Positions 1 to 6,296 of a DNA stretch of 7,477 bases are shown one piece after another. A program made the position numbers and the translations under genes. The DNA is taken from assembly GCA_031265015.1 (NCBI GenBank), contig JAISDG010000070.1, forward strand, positions 1 to 7,477. The letters are read 5' to 3'. The notes under the pieces were generated by a model that saw nothing but the letters and a program-made list of their open reading frames with translations, was not told where the DNA came from and did no database searches. Positions within the stretch are counted from its first letter, which is position 1. Each line of letters opens with the position of its first letter. The stretch comes from Spirochaetaceae bacterium. Lineage in GTDB: Bacteria > Spirochaetota > Spirochaetia > Treponematales > Breznakiellaceae.

Positions 1-34
1 TTGCGGGTAACTCCCCGCGGCTTGCGGGTAACTC
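1..34. repeat. 13-bp direct repeat, two copies at 21-bp spacing, at left edge
   Basis: The 13-mer TTGCGGGTAACTC occurs at 1-13 and again, identically, at 22-34. Between the copies lies CCCGC (14-18), which can pair either with GCGGG at 3-7 (loop of 6) or with GCGGG at 24-28 (loop of 5), so two short mutually exclusive hairpins are possible. The array begins at the first base of the window, so further copies may lie to the left. It sits about 85 bp upstream of the exported-protein gene. It could be the end of an intergenic repeat family or of an upstream transcription unit; I do not recognise it. Confidence 0.6.
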
Positions 35-73
35 GGGGGCGCCAAAACGGTCCCCCCGGCGAAAGGCGGGTTC

Positions 74-102
74 TTGGGTATCAGACCCACTGCGAATAAA
101 AT
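74..102 (+). promoter_or_regulatory. Possible sigma-70-type promoter of the exported-protein gene
   Basis: TAAAAT at 97-102 differs from the -10 consensus at one base, and TTGGGT at 74-79 keeps the TTG half of a -35 box with a 17-bp spacer. The predicted transcript would start near 108-109, inside the ribosome binding site at 106-111, which argues against exact use of these boxes. This is the only AT-rich patch in the upstream region, so some promoter element here is plausible, but the call is weak. Confidence 0.25.
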
Positions 103-105
103 TGT

Positions 106-111
106 AAGGAG
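106..111 (+). promoter_or_regulatory. Ribosome binding site that fixes the start at 119
   Basis: AAGGAG at 106-111 lies 7 bases before the ATG at 119. It supports that ATG over the in-frame ATG at 74, which lacks a comparable site and would place 15 polar residues in front of an otherwise typical signal peptide. Confidence 0.8.
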
Positions 112-118
112 TTATATC

Positions 119-937
119 ATGCTTAAAAAAACAGCCTGCGCCGTACTGGCGCTGACGGCGGCGCTTTCCCTCTTCGGACAGGGTTCCGGCCAAACCCCGG
201 CCCAGATCCGGTCTCCGGCGGATCTGGACAGGGAAACAGCCGGGCTTGCGCTCCGCATACGGCAATTCCCGGGCCTGGCGGGAAAGAAGCTGGAAGTTTC
301 CGGCGTTTCCTTTGGCGGGCAGGAACCGGCCCTGGGGGCTTACTGGAAAAACGCCCTGATCGGCCAGCTTGCGGGGGGCGCTTTTACCGTTTTGGAGCCG
401 GGCCTCCTCCGGGGGGATTACCGGCTGGCCGGGGAAGCGGTTGATCTTGGCCAGACGATCCGTATCTTTACCCGCCTTTCGGACCGCGGTACTTCCGCGA
501 TTCTCGCCTCCTGGACCAGCGATCTGGAGAAAAGCCCGTTCCTGGAAAACCTGCTGGCGGTATCTTCCGCCGGCTCCTCTCCGGCGGTAGCCAGGGATCC
601 CCATGAAGAAGATTCCCGGGAGACTCCCCTGGAGGCGGCGATCAACGGACAGGCCATAGCCCGGACCATCCACCGGAACGACACGGACTGGTTTGTAATC
701 CGCCCCTCCGAGTCCGTTACGGTTATGATGGAAACAAGGGGCTCCGTGGATACACTCATGGAACTCTACGAAGGTTCAACCCGCCTAAGCCAGGACGACG
801 ATTCGGGCGAGGGGGAAAACGCCCGGATCAGCTGCCGGCTTGAAGGGGGAAAAACCTACATCGTCATGGTGAAGGGCTATTCCTCCGGCGACACCGGCCG
901 GTATGAATTCCTTGTCCGCTCGGAGGGATCCGAATAA
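119..937 (+). CDS. Exported protein with CsgG/FlgO-like region and pre-peptidase C-terminal (PPC) domain
   Basis: A 272-residue protein starting at the ATG at 119, which has a good ribosome binding site. Residues 1-20 form a signal peptide: MLKK, then a hydrophobic stretch rich in Ala and Leu. No cysteine follows it, so it is probably secreted or periplasmic rather than a lipoprotein. Residues about 35-147 resemble the CsgG/FlgO/LpoB-type fold of outer-membrane-associated proteins (a strand at VSGVSF, a helix ending ALIGQLAG, then FTVLEPG, then YRLAGEAVDLGQTIRIFTRL); this is pattern recognition and moderate at best. A low-complexity linker (148-172) leads to residues about 173-268, which look like a PPC-type beta domain: GQAIARTIHRNDTDWFVI, DTLMELYEG, an acidic DDDSGEGEN loop that could bind calcium, and a final YxVxVKGYSSGDTGRYEFLV-like strand pair. 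PPC domains are usually found on secreted proteases, but no protease domain is present here, so the role is unknown. Its stop codon abuts that of the convergent aminotransferase. Confidence 0.85.
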   Translation: MLKKTACAVLALTAALSLFGQGSGQTPAQIRSPADLDRETAGLALRIRQFPGLAGKKLEVSGVSFGGQEPALGAYWKNALIGQLAGGAFTVLEPGLLRGDYRLAGEAVDLGQTIRIFTRLSDRGTSAILASWTSDLEKSPFLENLLAVSSAGSSPAVARDPHEEDSRETPLEAAINGQAIARTIHRNDTDWFVIRPSESVTVMMETRGSVDTLMELYEGSTRLSQDDDSGEGENARISCRLEGGKTYIVMVKGYSSGDTGRYEFLVRSEGSE

Positions 938-2140
938 CTACCCCGCCCTCCACTCCGCCGCGGCTTCCCTGAAAGCGGCGGCGGAGGCGCGGATCACCCC
1001 CTCGTCCACGCAGTAGGCAAAGCGTATCCACCCCGGCGCGCCGAAACTGCTTCCGGGCACTCCCAGGATACGCCGCTCTTTCAGGCAGCCGGAAAACGCC
1101 CTGTCGCCGGCTTCTTCCCGGCCGGTTTCAGGAACTTTGGCAAAAAGATAGAAGGCTCCTTCCGGTTCCACATAGCCGATTCCCGCGGCGTCCAGCACTT
1201 CCTTAAAAGCCTGCCTCCGGGCGGCGTATACTTCCACCGCGACCCGTTCTTCCGTTAACTCGGCCACGATCCGCTGCATCAGCGCCGGGGCGTTGACAAA
1301 GCCCAGGACCCTGGTGGCATAGACAAGGGCCGCCAGGGTATCCTCCCGGTCGCTGATTCCGGGCCCCGCGGCAATATAGCCTATCCGCTCGCCGGGAAGG
1401 GAAAGGCTTTTGGAATAGGAGGTAACCACGATGGATTCTTCGTAGGCGGAAAGGACCGGGGGAACCGTGACGCCGTCATAAACAATTTCCCGGTAGGGTT
1501 CGTCCGCGACAAGGTACGGATAGCGGCCGGTCTTTGCGCCGTGGCGGCGGAGCAGATCGGCAAGGGCCGCGATGTCCGCCCCGGGATAGACCCGGCCCGT
1601 CGGATTGTGGGGTGAATTGATCAGCACCGCCGCGGTTTTGGGGGACAGAGCCTGTTCTATTGTTTCCAGGTCCAGGGAAAAATCCGCTTTGCTGGCCGCC
1701 TCTGCCAGGACGCCGCCGTGGTTGGCCGCATAGGAGCGGTATTCCATAAAGTAGGGCCGGGGAACAACGACTTCGTCGCCGGGATTCAGGATGCTTTTGA
1801 GCGCCACGTTCAGGGCCCCCGCGGCTCCCGCCGCCATGACGACATGGGAAGGCGGTACCGTACAGCCCTGTTCCCGGGACGCTTTCCGGGCCAGGGCCTC
1901 CCGGACATCTGCATAGCCCGCATTGGGCATATAGCCGTGGGAACCTTTGGCGTCCTCTTCCGCCAGGCGGACAAAAACGCGGTGAAAGGCCGGAGGGGGC
2001 TCCAGATCGGGGTTCCCGATGGAAAAATCAAAGACCCTGTCCGCACCGTATTTCTTTTTCAGTTCGGCTCCCTCTTCGAACATCTTCCGTATCATCGAAG
2101 AGGATGCCAGGGCTTCCCTGACCGCAGCTGCTATGGGCAT
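938..2140 (-). CDS. PLP-dependent class I/II aminotransferase (aspartate aminotransferase family)
   Basis: A complete 400-residue fold-type I aminotransferase, likely cytoplasmic, transferring an amino group between an amino acid and a 2-oxo acid via pyridoxal phosphate. Visible family marks: IGNPDLEPPP (41-50), HGYMPNAGY (68-76), GAAGALN at 105-111 for phosphate contact, NSPHNPTG with Asn179, ADEPYREIVYDG with Asp213 and Tyr216, the Schiff-base lysine Lys244 in SYSKSLSLPGERIGY, Arg252 for the PLP phosphate, and Arg373 in WIRFAYC to hold the substrate carboxylate. The whole sequence closely recalls a subfamily often annotated only as 'pyridoxal phosphate-dependent aminotransferase', starting with an IRKMFEEG helix. 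Aspartate is a plausible substrate and the nearby aspartokinase fits, but substrate cannot be read from the sequence. The start has a strong ribosome binding site. It is convergent with the exported-protein gene (no gap) and divergent from the glycerol-1-phosphate dehydrogenase (45 bp). Confidence 0.95.
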   Translation of the reverse strand: MPIAAAVREALASSSMIRKMFEEGAELKKKYGADRVFDFSIGNPDLEPPPAFHRVFVRLAEEDAKGSHGYMPNAGYADVREALARKASREQGCTVPPSHVVMAAGAAGALNVALKSILNPGDEVVVPRPYFMEYRSYAANHGGVLAEAASKADFSLDLETIEQALSPKTAAVLINSPHNPTGRVYPGADIAALADLLRRHGAKTGRYPYLVADEPYREIVYDGVTVPPVLSAYEESIVVTSYSKSLSLPGERIGYIAAGPGISDREDTLAALVYATRVLGFVNAPALMQRIVAELTEERVAVEVYAARRQAFKEVLDAAGIGYVEPEGAFYLFAKVPETGREEAGDRAFSGCLKERRILGVPGSSFGAPGWIRFAYCVDEGVIRASAAAFREAAAEWRAG

Positions 2141-2144
2141 GACG

Positions 2145-2151
2145 CCTCCTT
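2145..2151 (-). promoter_or_regulatory. Ribosome binding site of the aminotransferase
   Basis: Read on the minus strand this is AAGGAGG, ending 4 bases before the ATG (2140-2138). It is a full-strength Shine-Dalgarno sequence and supports this start. Confidence 0.85.
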
Positions 2152-2185
2152 ATGTATCGACTGCCGGATATGATACCATAAAATT
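2152..2185. promoter_or_regulatory. Divergent promoter region between aminotransferase and glycerol-1-phosphate dehydrogenase
   Basis: The 45-bp gap between the two divergent genes must hold, or overlap, both promoters. It contains the AT-rich island at 2169-2187. On the plus strand there are two -10-like hexamers, TATGAT (2169-2174) and TAAAAT (2179-2184), the second with a TCGACT (2157-2162) at 16 bp as a weak -35. On the minus strand TATCAT (2175-2170) is a -10 candidate. The elements overlap, so the two genes may compete for polymerase. Exact boxes are uncertain. Confidence 0.4.
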
Positions 2186-3589
2186 ATGGAACGGAAAGTA
2201 CCTGTCAGCGAATGTCTCGGAGCGGCGAAAGAAACCAGGGCGATGAACGTGGGAACCAACGCCCTGGAAGCCCTTCCCGAACTGCTGGGGCGGCATTTTA
2301 GCCCGGGCCCGGTTTTTATCGTGGCCGATGAAAACACCTTCGGCGCGGCGGGAAAGGCGGTTACCGCCGCCCTTGACGGCCTTAGCGGCCTTAACGGCCT
2401 TGGCGGGGCGGGAATCCCCCGGGGGGGATCGTTTTTGTTCGGCCGGGAAAGGATCCACGCCGAATACCGCCATGTGGAAACCCTGAAGGAACAGTTCCGG
2501 GCCGCGGGAAAGAATTTTATTCCCCTGGTTATCGGCTCCGGCACCCTGAACGATCTGGTCAAGCGGGCCGCCTTTGAATGCGGCCTGCCCTATCTCTGCG
2601 TTGCCACCGCGGCGTCGGTGGACGGTTTTACCGCCAACGGCGCTTCCATCGTCTACGAGGAATTCAAGCAGACCATGCCCTGTGACGCGCCCCGGGTCCT
2701 GCTGGCGGATTCGGCGATCCTGGCCGCCGCGCCCCGGTATCTTTCCTCCTCCGGCTTCGGGGATCTGGCGGGAAAACTTATCGGCGGCTCCGACTGGATT
2801 ATCGCCGGTACGGCCTTTGGCTTTGACGGCAAAGGGCTTATGGCTCCGGGCTCCGAAGCCATTGATCCCGCGGGCTGGGCCATGGTACAGAACGGCCTTA
2901 TGGATACCCTGGAAGCTTCCCTTCCCGCGGTCCGGGGTGACAGCGCCGCGGTTACCTTTCTGTTCGAGGCTTTGGCGGTTACCGGTTTTGCCATCCAGTA
3001 CTATCAGGATTCCCGGCCTTCGTCGGGATGCGAGCACATGTTCAGCCATATCTGGGAAATGGAAAATCTTTCCGTCAGCGGAATTCCGGTGACCCACGGC
3101 CACAAGGTGGCCATGGGTACCCTCGCGGCCGCCGCTTTTACCGAATGTTTTTTTTCCGGCCGCGAGCCCCCCGCTCCGGCGCCTTCATATACCAGGCCAA
3201 GCCTTCGGGAGCGGGAAGAAGAGGTCCGCAAAGCCTTCGCGGGCCAGGACAAGGCCGGGGAAGCCGCCCTGAAAGCAGCCGGCTCCAAATATCTTCCCGA
3301 AGCCCCGGCCCGCCTTCTGGCCGGCGCCCTGCGGGACTGCTGGAAAGAAGTTAAGGAAAAATGCCTGGCCCACCTGCCGCCCTACGAAAAATTCCGGTCC
3401 CTCTTCGCGGAGGCCCAATGCCCCGTAAGGCCCGAAGAAATAGGCCTTACCCGCCGCCGGGTTATTGCCGCCGCGGCCAAGGCCCAGATGATCCGCCGGC
3501 GCTATACCGTGCTGGACTATGCCTGGGATCTGGGGGTTTTTGACCAGGTGCTGAAACGGATGGAAGACTCAAGCCTTTATCTTTGGTAG
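2186..3589 (+). CDS. araM: sn-glycerol-1-phosphate dehydrogenase (AraM/EgsA family)
   Basis: A 467-residue member of the iron-alcohol-dehydrogenase/dehydroquinate-synthase superfamily, best matched to bacterial AraM, which reduces dihydroxyacetone phosphate to sn-glycerol-1-phosphate with NAD(P)H in the cytoplasm. Recognisable blocks: FIVADENTF (44-52), the dinucleotide loop GSGTLNDLVK (117-126), ATAASVDGFTANGA (140-153), GFGDLAGK with Asp193, SRPSSGCEHMFSH with His284, and THGHKVAMG with His304. Asp193, His284 and His304 match the Asp-His-His metal site of the family. Block order and spacing follow Bacillus subtilis AraM, which is roughly 70 residues shorter. Part of the extra length is at the N-terminus and in a GLx repeat (residues 62-73). 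The ATG at 2186 lacks a ribosome binding site; the ATG at 2243 (residue 20) is a serious alternative. 3-Dehydroquinate synthase, a relative, is less likely given the SVDGFTANGA and EHMFSH blocks. No arabinose or ether-lipid gene is adjacent. Confidence 0.88.
   Translation: MERKVPVSECLGAAKETRAMNVGTNALEALPELLGRHFSPGPVFIVADENTFGAAGKAVTAALDGLSGLNGLGGAGIPRGGSFLFGRERIHAEYRHVETLKEQFRAAGKNFIPLVIGSGTLNDLVKRAAFECGLPYLCVATAASVDGFTANGASIVYEEFKQTMPCDAPRVLLADSAILAAAPRYLSSSGFGDLAGKLIGGSDWIIAGTAFGFDGKGLMAPGSEAIDPAGWAMVQNGLMDTLEASLPAVRGDSAAVTFLFEALAVTGFAIQYYQDSRPSSGCEHMFSHIWEMENLSVSGIPVTHGHKVAMGTLAAAAFTECFFSGREPPAPAPSYTRPSLREREEEVRKAFAGQDKAGEAALKAAGSKYLPEAPARLLAGALRDCWKEVKEKCLAHLPPYEKFRSLFAEAQCPVRPEEIGLTRRRVIAAAAKAQMIRRRYTVLDYAWDLGVFDQVLKRMEDSSLYLW
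2369..2404 (+). repeat. Four tandem 9-bp units inside the dehydrogenase gene
   Basis: Units at 2369, 2378, 2387 and 2396 read GCCCTTGAC, GGCCTTAGC, GGCCTTAAC and GGCCTTGGC. They encode ALD-GLS-GLN-GLG (residues 62-73). Because the period is three codons, gain or loss of units keeps the frame. It lies in a loop between the first strand-helix unit of the nucleotide-binding domain and the following segment. Confidence 0.75.
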
Positions 3590-3612
3590 GGGATTCCCGC
3601 GGCTCCCCCGGT

Positions 3613-6219
3613 TTATACCAGCGTCCGGGCAATCCGCACAATGTCGGCGAACACGCCGCCGGCGGTAACCTGGGCGCCGGCGCCGGGACCCTTGATCACC
3701 ATAGGGAGTTTTGAATAGCGGTCGCTGGTGATCACCACCATGTTGTCCGAATCGTTCAGGGTTCTGAAGGGGCTCCCTTCGCTCTCGGCCCGGAGGGACA
3801 GCTTTACCGCCCCCGCTTCGATAACCGCGATATACCGCAGGCCCTTCCCCGCCGCGGCGGCCCGGGCGCGGCGCTCCTCAAAACCGGCGTCGCACTTTTC
3901 CAGCTCCCCAAAAAAGGATTCCACATCGGGGGCCTTAAAACAGGCCGGGGGCAGCAGGGGCTCAATGCTGACCGAATCGAACTCCAGGCTCATGCCGCAT
4001 TCCCTGGCAAGGATCAGCGCCTTCCGGGCGGCGTCCATCGCGTTCAGGTCGTCCCGGGGATCGGGTTCGGTATAGCCCGCGGCCCTGGCTTCCCGGACCA
4101 GGGCGGAAAAGGTTTTGCCGCCGTCAAAGTTGTTAAAGATGTAGGACAGGGTTCCCGACAGGACCGCTTCGATACGGCGGACCCGGTCCCCCGAAAGGAA
4201 CAGATCCCGCAGGGTAGAGATCACCGGAAGCCCCGCGCAGACCGTGGTTTCGTAAAGGTAGGGAATGCCCCGTTCCCGGGAATAGCCGGTCAGCATCTGG
4301 TAATATTCGCAGCTTCCCGCGTTGGCCCGTTTGTTGGGGGTGATGATCGGAATCGACCGGGTGATGATCTCCCCGTAGGCCGCGGAAACTTCGTCGCTCG
4401 CGGTACAGTCACAAAAGGCCGTGTTGGGAAGGTTAAGGCTGTTCATGACGGCGATAAATTTTTTAAGGCTGAAGGGTTCCGGCCCGGACTCTGCCTTTGG
4501 GAGAGGCCCGGTCCCCGGCCCGGCTTCTGCCTTGAGGAGAGACCCGGCTTCAAGCGGCGAGTCCCCCTGCTCCCGCTCCGCCGCTTCCCCGGGTCCGCCG
4601 GAAGTCCGCCGCCTGAACAGTTCCTTTACCCGCCGGGGATCCAGCCCCGAGGGATCAAAAATCATGCACCGGGAATTCCCCGCCCCCGCCAGGCGGATAC
4701 GGATCTGGTGCCGGTCGGCGAGGATCTCCCGGTGGCCGGCAAGCTGATCCAGCAGGGTGCCGCCGATAAGGCCCGAACCCAGGAGAAACAGGTTGACCGA
4801 CCGGACGCCGGCAAGGAAAAACGCCTCGTGGATAGCGTTTAACGCTTTGGTTTCGTCCTGGGAAGAAATCACCAGGGAGATATTGATCTCGGAAGAACCC
4901 TGGGCAATGGCTACCACATTGATCCCGTTCCGCCCCAGGGCATGGAATACCTTGCCGGAAATCCCCGATACCCGCTTCATCCGTTCACCCACCACGGCGA
5001 TGATCGAAAGATTTTCTTCCGCCACCGGCTTGTCAATGGAGCCCTCGTTTATCTCCCGGTGGAATTCTTCCGTCAGGGCATCCAGGGCGCTGCCGCCGGA
5101 AAGGGGATCCACCGCCGCGCAGATTGAGTACTCGCTGGAAGCCTGGGTGATAAGGATAACGCTGATCTTCCGCCGGGCCAGCGCTCCGAAAAGGCGGAAG
5201 GAAAAACCCGCCACCCCCACCATCCCCGAACCCTGGATACGGACCAGGGTAACCCGGTGAAGGGAACTGATCCCCCGGATGGGATACTCGCTGGGCTCCG
5301 CGGTCCCGGAAATCCGGGTCCCCGGCGACGAGGGGTTAAAGGTATTGCGTATAACGATGGGAATTCCCTTTTCCAGCGCGGGCTTTATCGTCGGGGGATG
5401 GAGCACCCTGGCCCCGAAGTGGGAAAGTTCCATCGCCTCTTCATAGGAGATGGAATCTATGCGGAACGCGTTTTTTACCTGCCCCGGATCGGCGGTTAAA
5501 ATACCGTCCACATCGGTCCAAATTTCAACACATTCCGCTCCGATGGCCGCGCCGTAAATCGCGGCGGAAAGGTCCGAGCCCCCCCTGCCTAGGGTGGCGG
5601 CGGAACCGTCCGTGGAGGAAGCCACAAAGCCGGAGGCCACAAAAAGAGTCCCGCCGGCCCCCTCCGCCGAAAGCCTTTCCCGGATCCGCCGGTAGGTATC
5701 CGCGGGAATAAAACGGGCCGCGCCGTAATTGCCGTCGGTGACAATCAGGTTCCGGGAATCCAGGTATTCCGCGTCCGTTCCCGATGCGCGGAGAATCCGG
5801 GTAATGAGGGGAGCGGAAAGCCGCTCGCCGAAACTCATAATGCCGTCCAGGGTCCGGGGGGAAAGCTCCCGCAGGATATCCACTCCCTCCAGGGTCCGGG
5901 AAAGCTCCATGACCGAAGCCCGTATTTCCGCGTCGGCGGTTTTTTTTTCTTCCCCCGAAAGGAAGGCTTCGCTGATTGCAAGATGGCGGTCCCGGATCTC
6001 CTCAACGGTCCGCTGCCGCGCCTCCGTCTGGCTGCCGGGGCCGGAAGCTTTTTGGGCGGCGGCAATCAGGGCATCGGTAATACCCGAAAGGGCGGAAACC
6101 ACCACCACCGCGGTTTTACCCGCGTGGGCGGGATCTTTTATAATGGAGACAAGTTGGGAAAGGGCTTGGGGCGAACCCACGGATGTACCGCCGAATTTAA
6201 GTACCAGCATGGATACCAT
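3613..6219 (-). CDS. thrA: Bifunctional aspartokinase / homoserine dehydrogenase
   Basis: An 868-residue fusion catalysing the first and third steps from aspartate to homoserine (threonine and methionine, with a branch to lysine). The aspartokinase domain spans about 4-300: LKFGGTSVGS (7-16), SFGERLSAPL (129-138), GRGGSDLSA (211-219) and WTDVDGILTADP (234-245). Paired ACT regulatory domains cover about 320-470, with SSEYSI (361-366) and GSSEINIS (441-448), so feedback inhibition is likely, threonine being the usual effector for ThrA. The dehydrogenase follows: nucleotide loop GSGLIGG (481-487), DCTASDEV (604-611), TPNK with catalytic Lys630, YTEPDPRDDL (716-725), and Glu718, Asp723, Asp729 and Lys733 at positions known as catalytic in yeast homoserine dehydrogenase. 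E. coli ThrA is 820 residues; most of the excess is a low-complexity insertion at about 538-582. The first ATG has AAGGG 4 bases upstream (6228-6224); the ATG three codons later (6210) would give the common MLVLKFGG start. MetL-type regulation cannot be excluded. Confidence 0.96.
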   Translation of the reverse strand: MVSMLVLKFGGTSVGSPQALSQLVSIIKDPAHAGKTAVVVVSALSGITDALIAAAQKASGPGSQTEARQRTVEEIRDRHLAISEAFLSGEEKKTADAEIRASVMELSRTLEGVDILRELSPRTLDGIMSFGERLSAPLITRILRASGTDAEYLDSRNLIVTDGNYGAARFIPADTYRRIRERLSAEGAGGTLFVASGFVASSTDGSAATLGRGGSDLSAAIYGAAIGAECVEIWTDVDGILTADPGQVKNAFRIDSISYEEAMELSHFGARVLHPPTIKPALEKGIPIVIRNTFNPSSPGTRISGTAEPSEYPIRGISSLHRVTLVRIQGSGMVGVAGFSFRLFGALARRKISVILITQASSEYSICAAVDPLSGGSALDALTEEFHREINEGSIDKPVAEENLSIIAVVGERMKRVSGISGKVFHALGRNGINVVAIAQGSSEINISLVISSQDETKALNAIHEAFFLAGVRSVNLFLLGSGLIGGTLLDQLAGHREILADRHQIRIRLAGAGNSRCMIFDPSGLDPRRVKELFRRRTSGGPGEAAEREQGDSPLEAGSLLKAEAGPGTGPLPKAESGPEPFSLKKFIAVMNSLNLPNTAFCDCTASDEVSAAYGEIITRSIPIITPNKRANAGSCEYYQMLTGYSRERGIPYLYETTVCAGLPVISTLRDLFLSGDRVRRIEAVLSGTLSYIFNNFDGGKTFSALVREARAAGYTEPDPRDDLNAMDAARKALILARECGMSLEFDSVSIEPLLPPACFKAPDVESFFGELEKCDAGFEERRARAAAAGKGLRYIAVIEAGAVKLSLRAESEGSPFRTLNDSDNMVVITSDRYSKLPMVIKGPGAGAQVTAGGVFADIVRIARTLV
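4479..4550 (-). repeat. 36-bp tandem repeat, two copies, inside thrA
   Basis: Copies at 4479-4514 and 4515-4550 agree at 28 of 36 positions by hand count. Read in the gene's frame they cover residues 557-581 and give LLKAEAGPGTGP followed by LPKAESGPEP. The copy at 4479-4514 can fold: CTCTGCC (4490-4496) pairs with GGGAGAG (4500-4506) over a TTT loop with one mismatch, flanked by CCGG on both sides. The period is 12 codons, so copy number can change without a frameshift. Confidence 0.8.
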
Positions 6220-6261
6220 GCTACCCTTTTTTGCCCGGAATGTCCACGAACCGCAACTACC

Positions 6262-6290
6262 ATGACACGAAACAAAGCGGCCGGTATACT
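6262..6290 (+). promoter_or_regulatory. Sigma-70-type promoter of the cysteine desulfurase, apparently leaderless
   Basis: ATGACA (6262-6267) matches the -35 consensus at five of six bases and TATACT (6285-6290) matches the -10 consensus at five of six, with a 17-bp spacer. This is the best promoter in the window. Transcription would start about 6-8 bases after the -10, at 6296-6298, which is the ATG (6297) of the desulfurase gene itself. No ribosome binding site precedes that ATG, consistent with a leaderless mRNA. Confidence 0.6.
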
Positions 6291-6296
6291 GTTCCC

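Noticed and set aside
34..58. Hairpin CGGGGG (34-39) with CCCCCG (53-58) as a terminator of an upstream gene
   Set aside because: Six pairs over a 13-base loop and no following T-run; no upstream gene is visible in the window.
2150..3103. 317-codon open frame on the minus strand antisense to the dehydrogenase
   Set aside because: Its composition (Gly, Arg, Lys rich, no recognisable motif) is typical of the antisense of a GC-rich gene, and the plus-strand gene here has clear family motifs.
3589..3609. Possible terminator hairpin between the dehydrogenase and thrA (GGGG at 3589-3592 against CCCC at 3605-3608)
   Set aside because: Only four pairs can form around a 12-base loop, with no U-tract on either strand; in DNA this GC-rich such pairings are expected by chance.
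938..6219. Aminotransferase and aspartokinase/homoserine dehydrogenase as one aspartate-pathway operon
   Set aside because: They are separated by a gene on the opposite strand and each has its own upstream region, so co-transcription is not possible here.
5729..6265. 178-codon plus-strand open frame opposite the aspartokinase domain
   Set aside because: Arg/Ser-rich shadow frame without motifs; the aspartokinase motifs lie on the minus strand through the same interval.
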